Below, one piece after another: positions 1-6,197 of a stretch of 17,316 bases of DNA. The first letter of the stretch is position 1, and each line of letters starts with the position of its first letter. The notes beneath the pieces are model-generated. The model was not told the DNA's origin. It saw only the letters and a program-made list of their open reading frames with translations, and did not search any database. The DNA lies in the NCBI GenBank assembly GCA_002471225.1, contig DKPO01000017.1, forward strand, positions 1 through 17,316, in the 5' to 3' direction. Both the position numbers and the translations under genes were made by a program. This stretch comes from Porphyromonadaceae bacterium UBA7332 (GTDB lineage: Bacteria > Bacteroidota > Bacteroidia > Bacteroidales > UBA7332).

Positions 1-1343
1 TTTCTATCACCAAACTGTCTGTTTCCTCGCTCCTTATCTGTAAAGAAAGCTTTGCGTTCACTACGATCTTTACGGAACTCTTTAGATTCGCTTTTTGCGA
101 ATTCTTTGCGAACCTCGGCGTCGTCTTTACGCTTGAATGTGATAGGTGTTTCTTCTTTCTTTTCTTCGTTTTCGCCTTCTTCAGCTTGTTTTGATTTGAA
201 CTCTTTACGTTTGCCTTCGAAGATTTCGAATTTGCGGAATTCACAATCTAATCCACCATTCATCAATTTGATTTTGGCTGAAGGGCGAAGTCCGATCTTT
301 TCGAAACATTCATAACGATAACTAAGAATCCATGTTTCACGGCCCATAAAGACATGTTTAAGTCTTTCACCAATAATAGCGTATAAACCTAAAATATCTT
401 TTGAAGAAATACGTTCTCCATAAGGAGGATTCATAATAACCAGGCAGTTTTCAGGTGCCTCTGTATAGTCTTGAATAGGTTTTACAGAAAGGTCAATGTA
501 TTTGCTTAATCCTGCACTCTTAATATTCTCTTCAGCAATTGAAATTGCACGTGGAGACATATCAGAGCCATATATTTTGTATTCGAATTCACGCTCATAA
601 CTTTCATCGTTATAAAGTGAATCGAATAACTCTTCATCATAATCTTTCCATTTTTCGAAAGCGAATTCTTTGCGGTAAATTCCCGGAGGGATATTAAGCG
701 CAATCATAGCAGCTTCGATAAGAAGAGTTCCTGAACCACACATCGGATCCAATAAGTTTGAATTACCTCTCCATCCTGTTTTAAGAATCATACCCGCAGC
801 AAGAACTTCATTTAAAGGTGCTTCTGTCTGATCTGTTCTCCATCCTCTTTTATGTAAAGATTCACCTGAGCTGTCTAATGAAACCGTAACCTGATCATGC
901 GAAACGTGCAGGTTAATCATTAAGTCAGGATTAGTTACACGTACAGAAGGGCGTCTGTTGAATTGCTCCATAAAGTAATCAACAATCGCATCTTTAGCAC
1001 GGTATGTTAGAAATTTTGAGTGGCTGAATTCATCCGAATAAACGGTTGCATCAATCGAGAACGTTTGATCAGCTTGGATAAAATCCTCCCAACGAATTTT
1101 CTTAATTTGTTCGTATACCTGATCTGTGCTACTTGCTTTGAATTTTGCAATCGGTTTAAGGATGCGCACAGCTGTTCTACAATGCAAGTTTGCTTTGTAC
1201 ATTAACTCTTTGTCACCTTTGAAAGAGACTACTCGTCGGCCAATCTCAATTTCATCCGCGCCTAAATTCGTAAGCTCTTCGGCTAATACATCCTCCAGTT
1301 CGGCGAATGTTTTAGCAACCATTTCAAATTTTTCTGTATTCAT
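1..1343 (-). CDS. THUMP-domain class I SAM-dependent RNA methyltransferase, RlmL-type (3' end outside window)
   Basis: The reading frame is open from an ATG at 1343-1341 to the window edge, giving 447 codons with no stop, so the C-terminus is missing. After a THUMP-like N-terminal half come the SAM-binding motif I (DPMCGSG, residues 199-205) and the catalytic motif IV NPPYGER (residues 305-311). That motif is typical of methyltransferases acting on guanine or adenine exocyclic amines in RNA. The arrangement matches the N-terminal (RlmL) half of E. coli RlmKL, which makes m2G2445 in 23S rRNA, without the RlmK half. From about residue 378 the protein becomes a charged Lys/Arg/Glu tail with repeated KEF motifs, probably disordered. 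An exact -7 element lies about 45 bases upstream. The family call is firm; the exact rRNA target is inferred. Confidence 0.9.
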   Translation of the reverse strand, partial: MNTEKFEMVAKTFAELEDVLAEELTNLGADEIEIGRRVVSFKGDKELMYKANLHCRTAVRILKPIAKFKASSTDQVYEQIKKIRWEDFIQADQTFSIDATVYSDEFSHSKFLTYRAKDAIVDYFMEQFNRRPSVRVTNPDLMINLHVSHDQVTVSLDSSGESLHKRGWRTDQTEAPLNEVLAAGMILKTGWRGNSNLLDPMCGSGTLLIEAAMIALNIPPGIYRKEFAFEKWKDYDEELFDSLYNDESYEREFEYKIYGSDMSPRAISIAEENIKSAGLSKYIDLSVKPIQDYTEAPENCLVIMNPPYGERISSKDILGLYAIIGERLKHVFMGRETWILSYRYECFEKIGLRPSAKIKLMNGGLDCEFRKFEIFEGKRKEFKSKQAEEGENEEKKEETPITFKRKDDAEVRKEFAKSESKEFRKDRSERKAFFTDKERGNRQFGDR

Positions 1344-1391
1344 TGGTTTCATGCTGAAACGTATATCTTTTTACCTTGTTTATTTCTGGTG

Positions 1392-1399
1392 CAAAAGTA
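1392..1399 (-). promoter_or_regulatory. Bacteroidota -7 promoter element for the RNA methyltransferase gene
   Basis: On the - strand this reads TACTTTTG, an exact match to the Bacteroidota sigma factor -7 consensus TAnnTTTG. It would start transcription near 1386 and give a leader of about 43 bases. No clear -33 TTTG is seen at the right distance. Confidence 0.5.
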
Positions 1400-1443
1400 A
1401 TAAATAAAAGGGAGTTCTACGATTTCTTATTCTCCATTCTTTA

Positions 1444-1477
1444 TTCTTTAACTATATTGTGCTATATTTCTTTAACT
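1444..1477. repeat. AT-rich stretch with a direct repeat, possible DNA-unwinding element
   Basis: The 10-mer TTCTTTAACT occurs at 1444-1453 and again at 1468-1477, inside a long AT-rich, pyrimidine-rich tract that runs from about 1400 to 1535. The tract lies directly beside the DnaA-box-like cluster at 1539-1606. AT-rich repeats next to DnaA boxes are the usual arrangement of bacterial unwinding elements. The role is inferred; the repeats themselves are directly visible. Confidence 0.35.
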
Positions 1478-1538
1478 TTAAAGCTATTGAGACCTAAATT
1501 GTTCGTTTTTGGGCATTTATTACTTGTTTTCCGTTTCA

Positions 1539-1606
1539 TTTTCAACAAGATTTCGGGGTTGTTGATAACTGCCTGGGTTATTAACAATATTGGCAACTTT
1601 TCAACA
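1539..1606. other. DnaA-box-like cluster, candidate replication origin
   Basis: Four nonamers fit TTWTNAACA in 68 bases: TTTTCAACA at 1539-1547, TTATCAACA on the - strand at 1560-1568, TTATTAACA at 1578-1586 and TTTTCAACA at 1598-1606. Each differs from the canonical DnaA box TTATNCACA at position 6 (A for C), and the two TTTT copies also at position 3. The region lies between divergent genes, next to an AT-rich tract and upstream of parAB, as seen at many chromosomal origins. No dnaA gene is in the window. Whether this clade's DnaA binds this variant cannot be told from the sequence. Confidence 0.45.
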
Positions 1607-1612
1607 GTTTGG

Positions 1613-1652
1613 TAAAATGTTTCATGTTTTTTTATTCGTGTGAAACATTTTA
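1613..1652. promoter_or_regulatory. 12-base inverted repeat of parS-like half-sites upstream of parA
   Basis: TAAAATGTTTCA at 1613-1624 and TGAAACATTTTA at 1641-1652 are perfect inverted repeats separated by 16 bases. Each arm contains the parS half-site TGTTTCA/TGAAACA, but a full parS (TGTTTCACGTGAAACA) would have the halves abutting. A weak -7-like element (TTACTTTG, 1657-1664) follows directly, so the repeat would overlap the parAB promoter. An operator for ParB or another autoregulator is a reasonable inference. A related, shorter repeat (GTTTCA-TGC-TGAAAC) lies at 1346-1360, just upstream of the methyltransferase start codon. Confidence 0.45.
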
Positions 1653-1713
1653 TTTATTACTTTGCCTCAGAGTTAGTTTTAATTCATATAACCCTTATAT
1701 CCAATATTATAAT

Positions 1714-2481
1714 ATGGGAAAAGTAATCGCGTTGGCGAATCAAAAAGGAGGGGTTGGTAAAACCACTACGACCATTAATCTGGCAGCTTCATTGGCTGCG
1801 CTTGGTAAAAAGGTTCTTGTATTGGATGCAGACCCACAGGCTAATGCGTCATCCGGTTTAGGTGTGGATGTGCGTACAGCTAAGTTCTCAATTTATGATT
1901 GTTTGGTAAATGGAACGTCTGCTAAAGAAGCAGCAATCCAAACCAATTTTGAAAACCTGGAAATAATATGCTCACGTATCGATCTTGTAGGTGCGGAACT
2001 GGAGCTTTTGAATATCACGAATCGCGAGCGAATACTCGAAAAACTTTTGATGGATGTTCGTGATCAATATGACTATATGCTTATCGATTGTTCTCCTTCT
2101 TTGGGATTGATCACAGTAAACTCTTTAACTGCCGCAGATTCTGTTATTATTCCTGTTCAAGCAGAATATTTTGCTCTTGAGGGGATTAGTAAATTATTGA
2201 ATACAGTGAAAATCATCAAATCAAAACTAAATACGCGTTTAGAAATTGAAGGTTTTCTTCTTACGATGTATGATAATCGTTTACGTTTGGCGAATCAGAT
2301 TTATGAAGAATTAAAACAGCATTTCGGAACGATGGTTTTCAATGCGGTTATTCATCGTAATATCCGCTTGAGTGAAGCTCCGAGTCATGGATTGCCGGTT
2401 ATGTATTATGATCCGGAATCAAAAGGTGCTAAGAATCATATGTTGTTAGCTGAAGAAATTGTTGATAAACACAAAGCATAA
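1714..2481 (+). CDS. parA: ParA/Soj-type chromosome partitioning ATPase
   Basis: This 255-residue protein is a ParA-family P-loop ATPase that binds DNA non-specifically as an ATP dimer and moves ParB-parS complexes during chromosome segregation. The deviant Walker A motif KGGVGKTT is at residues 11-18, the A' motif DADPQ at 38-42, and the Walker B motif LIDCSPSLG around D125. The short N-terminus, with the Walker motif starting at residue 11, is that of chromosomal Soj-like ParA rather than plasmid ParA with an extra helix-turn-helix. The ATG at 1714 is chosen because it gives the family's standard MGKVIALANQKGG start; an in-frame upstream extension back to 1609 would cross the inverted repeat and the likely promoter. 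parB follows after 17 bases, so the two are co-transcribed. Confidence 0.97.
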   Translation: MGKVIALANQKGGVGKTTTTINLAASLAALGKKVLVLDADPQANASSGLGVDVRTAKFSIYDCLVNGTSAKEAAIQTNFENLEIICSRIDLVGAELELLNITNRERILEKLLMDVRDQYDYMLIDCSPSLGLITVNSLTAADSVIIPVQAEYFALEGISKLLNTVKIIKSKLNTRLEIEGFLLTMYDNRLRLANQIYEELKQHFGTMVFNAVIHRNIRLSEAPSHGLPVMYYDPESKGAKNHMLLAEEIVDKHKA

Positions 2482-2485
2482 AATA

Positions 2486-2493
2486 AAAGGAGG
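2486..2493 (+). promoter_or_regulatory. Strong Shine-Dalgarno site of parB
   Basis: AAAGGAGG lies five bases before the parB ATG at 2499. Such a full anti-16S match is unusual in Bacteroidota, where most genes, including others in this window, lack one. It confirms the parB start and implies efficient translation. Confidence 0.75.
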
Positions 2494-2498
2494 TTTTT

Positions 2499-3383
2499 AT
2501 GGCATTACCTAAAAGAGGTGTTCTTGGGCGTGGATTAGATGCTTTAATAACATTAGATGAAGTGAAAATCAGTGGATCCTCATCAATTAATGAAATTGAA
2601 CTGGCTAAGATAGAACCGAATCCGGATCAACCCAGACGTGTAATTGATGAGGCTGCATTGGAAGATCTGGCCCAATCCATACGTTCATTAGGTGTGATTC
2701 AACCTATAACTTTGCGTGAAGTTGCTGACGAAAAATATCAGATTATCGCCGGAGAACGTAGATATCGGGCTTCATTGAAAGCCGGATTAACAGCGATTCC
2801 TGCATATGTTCGTAAAGTGAGCGATACAGAGCTTTTGGAAATGGCTTTGATTGAGAATATACAACGTGAAGATCTGAATTCTATTGAGATTGCGTTAGCC
2901 TATCAGAACTTGATTGATCAGTATAGTCTTACGCAAGAGCGATTAAGTGAGCGTGTCGGGAAAAATCGTTCTACGATCACGAATTATCTGCGCCTGCTAA
3001 AACTGCCTGCAGGAATACAGATGGGTATTAAAGATAAAAAGATTGATATGGGACATGCACGTGCTCTGATATCGATTGAAGATCCGAGTATCCAGTTGAT
3101 GGTATATGAGGAAATCATAAAACAAGGACTGTCTGTTCGTAAAGTTGAAGAAATCGTGCGTTCGCTTAATGCGGGTGAAAACGTAGATGAGATCGTTGCG
3201 AAGAAAGAGAAAAAGAATGCAATGCCTGAAGAGTTTTCTCTTTTAAAAAGACATCTGACAAACTTTTTTAGTTCTAAAGTGCAATTGACAATGAATGAAA
3301 AAGGGAAAGGGAAAATATCGATTCCTTTTGAGTCTGAAGAGGATTTAGAACGATTGATTGCATTGCTCGATAGTAAAAAATAA
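2499..3383 (+). CDS. parB: ParB/Spo0J-type chromosome partitioning protein
   Basis: This 294-residue protein is the centromere-binding partner of ParA; ParB proteins load on parS and spread as CTP-dependent clamps. The N-terminal ParA-contact motif LGRGLDALI is at residues 9-17. The ParB N-terminal CTPase domain follows, with GERRYRAS (85-92) and ENIQREDLN (119-127). A helix-turn-helix around residues 145-170 (KNRSTITNYLRLLKLP) forms the parS-reading KorB-like part. The C-terminal region (about 255-294) ends in a dimerisation-type segment. The length is normal for the family. The start is fixed by a strong ribosome site. No intact 16-base parS was found in the window, only half-sites upstream of parA. 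Confidence 0.96.
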   Translation: MALPKRGVLGRGLDALITLDEVKISGSSSINEIELAKIEPNPDQPRRVIDEAALEDLAQSIRSLGVIQPITLREVADEKYQIIAGERRYRASLKAGLTAIPAYVRKVSDTELLEMALIENIQREDLNSIEIALAYQNLIDQYSLTQERLSERVGKNRSTITNYLRLLKLPAGIQMGIKDKKIDMGHARALISIEDPSIQLMVYEEIIKQGLSVRKVEEIVRSLNAGENVDEIVAKKEKKNAMPEEFSLLKRHLTNFFSSKVQLTMNEKGKGKISIPFESEEDLERLIALLDSKK

Positions 3384-3449
3384 GTACAATACAGCAATTT
3401 TTTTAGATGTTAATTAATGACATCTTAAGGAGATATGCTTATTTCCTGC

Positions 3450-3457
3450 TATTTTTG
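3450..3457 (+). promoter_or_regulatory. Bacteroidota -7 element upstream of the DUF5683 gene
   Basis: TATTTTTG matches TAnnTTTG exactly and would start transcription near 3463, giving a leader of about 26 bases to the ATG at 3489. It implies that the DUF5683 and transglycosylase genes can be expressed apart from parAB. No -33 element is visible. It also argues against the longer reading frame that begins at 3435, which would contain this promoter. Confidence 0.45.
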
Positions 3458-3488
3458 TGCAATTGTATTAAAGCATATCAGTTTGAAT

Positions 3489-4244
3489 ATGAGATTTTCA
3501 TTCAAAATTACAATATTTATTCTATCTGTATGGATGGTCACTTTCCCTTTGTTGGCACAGGATGTGTCAAAAGGAGAAAGGGCTATATCCGCAGATACGA
3601 TTCGTAAAGTGAATCAGACGTTAGAAGATTCTGTACGTACCATTATTCCGCGTTTGTCAGATATCCAAACCGATACGATCCGCTTGGATAGTGTTTCGGT
3701 TCCCAAAAAGATATCAAAGAAAGACGTAAAACCTATCAAAGAATATAAACCGTTTGTGCCAGATCCTACTAAAGCAGTATGGTATTCGGCCTTATTTCCC
3801 GGATTAGGTCAGGTCTATAATCGGAAGTACTGGAAATTACCTATTGTTTATGGGGGATTTGCAGCGACTTTTTATGCATTGAACTGGAATACACAATATT
3901 TAAAAGATTATTCTCAGGCTTATCTTGACTTTATGGATAATGATCCGAATACGAAAAGTTATGAAGATATTATTCCTCCATCGATGATTAATTCGTCGAA
4001 TAAATCACAAATTCAAAATATTCTGAAGCGTCAGAAAGATATGTTCCGGCGCAATCGCGATTTAAGTATTATATCTATGCTGGGTGTGTATTTATTATCT
4101 GTTTTAGATGCATATGTAGATGCTCAATTGTTTGATTTTGATATTACACCCGATTTGAGTATGCGTGTTGAACCTACGGTAATTGTTCCCAATCGTCACG
4201 GTTCGAAACATGGCGTTGGTATTCAATGGTCTATTAATTTTTAG
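3489..4244 (+). CDS. DUF5683 domain protein, exported/membrane, unknown function
   Basis: From the ATG at 3489 this is 251 residues. It begins with a clear signal peptide (residues 1-24, ending FPLLAQ). A polar linker of about 70 residues follows, then a conserved hydrophobic block at 95-134 that includes ALFPGLGQVYNRKYWKLP; that glycine/aromatic signature is characteristic of DUF5683. A second hydrophobic segment lies around residues 196-213 (IISMLGVYLLSVLDAYVDAQ). An in-frame ATG at 3435 would add 18 residues before the signal peptide and is less likely: its AAGGAG is only two bases away and a promoter element lies inside. DUF5683 genes commonly sit between parB and a LysM transglycosylase in Bacteroidales. 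No function is established for the family; the location suggests the cell envelope. Confidence 0.85.
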   Translation: MRFSFKITIFILSVWMVTFPLLAQDVSKGERAISADTIRKVNQTLEDSVRTIIPRLSDIQTDTIRLDSVSVPKKISKKDVKPIKEYKPFVPDPTKAVWYSALFPGLGQVYNRKYWKLPIVYGGFAATFYALNWNTQYLKDYSQAYLDFMDNDPNTKSYEDIIPPSMINSSNKSQIQNILKRQKDMFRRNRDLSIISMLGVYLLSVLDAYVDAQLFDFDITPDLSMRVEPTVIVPNRHGSKHGVGIQWSINF

Positions 4245-4302
4245 ACGGATGTGAATTCGTCATTTATTGCTTAGCTATATTCAAACTAAACTAAAATATA
4301 TT

Positions 4303-5823
4303 ATGAGGTATAGAACTATTTTTATACTCTTATTTCTTGGGGCATTCATAAATACAAGCTTATATGCCTTTAATTTCCGGCAAACACAGGATCAGAATGT
4401 TATAGATTCATTATCCCGATTTGAGAATCCGAATGCGACGGATTACTTTTTTGCCGGGAAAATGGATAGTATAGAGAATTTGGTTTCAGACTGGATGTAC
4501 GCCGGGCGTGTCAGATATGATTCAAGTTGTGTCTCGCGCAGGTCTTATTGCCCATCTCTTCCGGATTCTGTTTATATGTCTCGCTTGGGGAATATTGCAA
4601 CTTTAATAGAGTTGCCATATAATGAAGTGATCAAGAAATACATCGAATATTATACAGGTCCCCGCAGACGCATGGTCGAAAAGTTACTGGGGTTGTCTCA
4701 ATATTACTTCCCTATGATCGAGCAAACATTTGATGCTGCCGGTATTCCTTTGGAACTTAAATATCTGGCAGTTGTTGAATCAGCCCTTAATCCCAGTGCA
4801 TTGTCTAAGCAAGGAGCTTCAGGGCTCTGGCAGTTTATGCTTCCTACAGGTAAGCATTATGGTTTAGAAATATCTACATTAGTAGATGAGAGAAGGAATC
4901 CTGTAAAATCTACTCAAGCTGCGGCTAATTATCTGAAATCCCTATATAATATTTACAAAGACTGGACACTGGCTATAGCAGCTTACAATTGTGGTCCGGG
5001 AAATGTGAACAAAGCCATACAGCGAACAGGAGGCCGTAAGGATTATTGGGCTATTTACTATAACTTACCTAAGGGAACCCGCGAATATTTACCACTATTT
5101 ATTGCACTGAACTATATAATGAACTATCATTTAGATCATGAAATATGTCCGTCGGTTTGTCCGATTGCATTAGATATGGATACATTAAGAATCAATAAGA
5201 CATTGCATTTTAGTCAGGTATCTAAAATAACAGGTATTTCTGTTCAGGAGCTTCGGGCTTTTAATCCTCAATTTAAACGAGATATTATTCCAGGTTCTCA
5301 AAAGCCTTATGTTCTGAGATTGCCTATTACTTCTATGATGCGTTTTATTGCGTTTGAGGATTCAGTGCTGAATAATAATATAGCTAAAGATCATCGATTA
5401 AGATCTACGGTGCAGTTAGGTGTATCTACCGTTTCTGCAGGTAATTCGCCAAAAAGAGAAGCACTTTCGGAGGGTGAGCCGATAAAACATATTATTAAGA
5501 ATGGGGAATCGTTAGGTGTTATTGCACAAAAATACGGTGTTAAGGTCGAAGATTTGAAAGATTGGAATAATTTGTCTAATGTCAATATTCGAGCCGGAAA
5601 AACATTAATTGTTCATACGAAATCTACCGCTCAGATAGCAAAATCAGAAAAGACAGATTCAAATGATTCTCTATATAAAGAATATAAGATTCGTTCGGGG
5701 GATTCTTTCTGGATTATTGCACGGAATCATAATACGACTGTAGATAAAATTTTACAGGTGAATAATATGAATAAGTCAAGCAAAATCCAACCAGGACAGG
5801 TTATAAAAATACCTTTAGGATAG
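4303..5823 (+). CDS. mltD: Membrane-bound lytic murein transglycosylase, MltD-like, with LysM repeats
   Basis: This 506-residue exported enzyme cleaves the MurNAc-GlcNAc bond of peptidoglycan, forming 1,6-anhydro ends. The signal peptide covers about residues 1-22. The SLT catalytic domain spans about 140-270, with catalytic E159 in LAVVESALNPSALSKQGASG, then GLWQFM and the AYNCGPGNV motif (227-235). A degenerate LysM-like segment lies near 300-340, and two clear LysM modules are at about 395-437 and 460-503; these bind glycan strands. The ATG at 4303 is preferred over an in-frame TTG at 4267, since the signal peptide begins there. There is no lipobox cysteine, unlike E. coli MltD, so it may be soluble periplasmic or signal-anchored. 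The gene follows DUF5683 by 58 bases and ends at a strong terminator. Confidence 0.93.
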   Translation: MRYRTIFILLFLGAFINTSLYAFNFRQTQDQNVIDSLSRFENPNATDYFFAGKMDSIENLVSDWMYAGRVRYDSSCVSRRSYCPSLPDSVYMSRLGNIATLIELPYNEVIKKYIEYYTGPRRRMVEKLLGLSQYYFPMIEQTFDAAGIPLELKYLAVVESALNPSALSKQGASGLWQFMLPTGKHYGLEISTLVDERRNPVKSTQAAANYLKSLYNIYKDWTLAIAAYNCGPGNVNKAIQRTGGRKDYWAIYYNLPKGTREYLPLFIALNYIMNYHLDHEICPSVCPIALDMDTLRINKTLHFSQVSKITGISVQELRAFNPQFKRDIIPGSQKPYVLRLPITSMMRFIAFEDSVLNNNIAKDHRLRSTVQLGVSTVSAGNSPKREALSEGEPIKHIIKNGESLGVIAQKYGVKVEDLKDWNNLSNVNIRAGKTLIVHTKSTAQIAKSEKTDSNDSLYKEYKIRSGDSFWIIARNHNTTVDKILQVNNMNKSSKIQPGQVIKIPLG

Positions 5824-5835
5824 AAACAAAATATC

Positions 5836-5880
5836 AATCAGGCTGATAAAATTAACGATTTTATCAGCCTGATTTTTTTT
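5836..5880 (+). terminator. Strong intrinsic terminator after the transglycosylase gene
   Basis: A perfect 17-base stem (left arm 5836-5852, right arm 5858-5874) with a five-base loop TAACG is followed by a T run to 5880. It ends the parAB-DUF5683-transglycosylase unit 12 bases after the stop codon. Confidence 0.95.
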
Positions 5881-5898
5881 CTAAAAACTGGATATACG

Positions 5899-5928
5899 AA
5901 AAAAATATGCCATATAGCATATTTTTTT
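5899..5928. terminator. A/T-flanked hairpin, possible bidirectional terminator
   Basis: AAAAAAATATGC (5899-5910) and GCATATTTTTTT (5917-5928) pair around the six-base loop CATATA. The core is A/T-rich, so the stem is weak, but A and T runs on the two sides would allow termination in either direction. It lies 19 bases past the strong terminator and may be a backup, or may shield the small-RNA promoter beyond it. Confidence 0.5.
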
Positions 5929-5937
5929 GTTTGTTCT

Positions 5938-5969
5938 TTTGGATCTTAATTTTATAATACCGACCTTTG
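5938..5969 (+). promoter_or_regulatory. Promoter with both -33 and -7 Bacteroidota elements
   Basis: TTTG at 5938-5941 and GACCTTTG at 5962-5969 (TAnnTTTG with one change, G for T at the first base) are 20 bases apart, the spacing expected for this promoter class. It is the only promoter in the window where I see both elements. Transcription would start near 5975, with no coding gene directly downstream. Confidence 0.5.
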
Positions 5970-5974
5970 CAGAG

Positions 5975-6050
5975 GTTTTTTCATAGTATTAGATTTTAAG
6001 GTTAATAAAAGATTGAGGTGGGTTGTCGGGATGACAACCTTTTCTTTTTT
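5975..6050 (+). ncRNA. Candidate small RNA between a promoter and a terminator
   Basis: A promoter at 5938-5969 and an intrinsic terminator at 6021-6050 delimit a transcript of about 75 bases that contains no convincing reading frame. It would have an unstructured, U-rich 5' part (about 5975-6020) and a 3' terminator hairpin, the general shape of a trans-acting small RNA. I do not recognise a known RNA family. The rest of the 374-base gap between 5823 and 6198 holds only the terminators and a promoter described separately. The start point is estimated from promoter geometry. Confidence 0.4.
6021..6050 (+). terminator. Intrinsic terminator of the candidate small RNA
   Basis: GGTTGTC (6021-6027) and GACAACC (6033-6039) form a 7-base stem with loop GGGAT, followed by TTTTCTTTTTT. 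It cannot serve the transglycosylase gene, which already ends at 5880, so it implies a separate short transcript or an attenuator ahead of the gene at 6198. Confidence 0.75.
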
Positions 6051-6163
6051 ATATACGTCCCATATTTCTCCCATTTTCTTCCAATTTCCCGGCATTTTCA
6101 ATGAAGCTATCAGAAAGATTGTAATAAAAAGAATTCTAATCGGGAATTATCTCAATAATTTTT

Positions 6164-6171
6164 TATTTTTG
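6164..6171 (+). promoter_or_regulatory. Bacteroidota -7 element for the flippase-like/pepD operon
   Basis: TATTTTTG matches TAnnTTTG exactly. It sits 26 bases before the GTG start at 6198, giving a leader of about 20 bases. No -33 element is visible. Confidence 0.55.
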
Positions 6172-6197
6172 CTTCCATACATAAAGATTATTACAGA

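Noticed and set aside
333..348. parS-like sequence TGTTTCACGG inside the methyltransferase gene
   Set aside because: Only the left half matches; the right half does not, and the bases encode conserved protein sequence. No CACGTG core in the window has parS flanks.
1020..1407. + strand frames opposite the methyltransferase start
   Set aside because: The - strand frame here encodes the conserved THUMP/methyltransferase protein; these are its antisense shadows.
1609..1713. N-terminal extension of parA back to 1609
   Set aside because: It would read through the inverted repeat and the likely promoter and add a Phe/Cys-rich stretch absent from ParA proteins; the ATG at 1714 gives the standard start.
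2984..3397. 137-residue - strand frame opposite parB
   Set aside because: It is the complement of well-conserved parB sequence, with Ser/Phe-rich composition typical of antisense shadows.
3405..3425. Hairpin AGATGT/ACATCT after parB as a terminator
   Set aside because: The stem is only six weak pairs with a nine-base loop and no following T run.
3407..3607. 66-residue frame overlapping the start of the DUF5683 gene
   Set aside because: It overlaps the signal peptide in another frame and has no family features.
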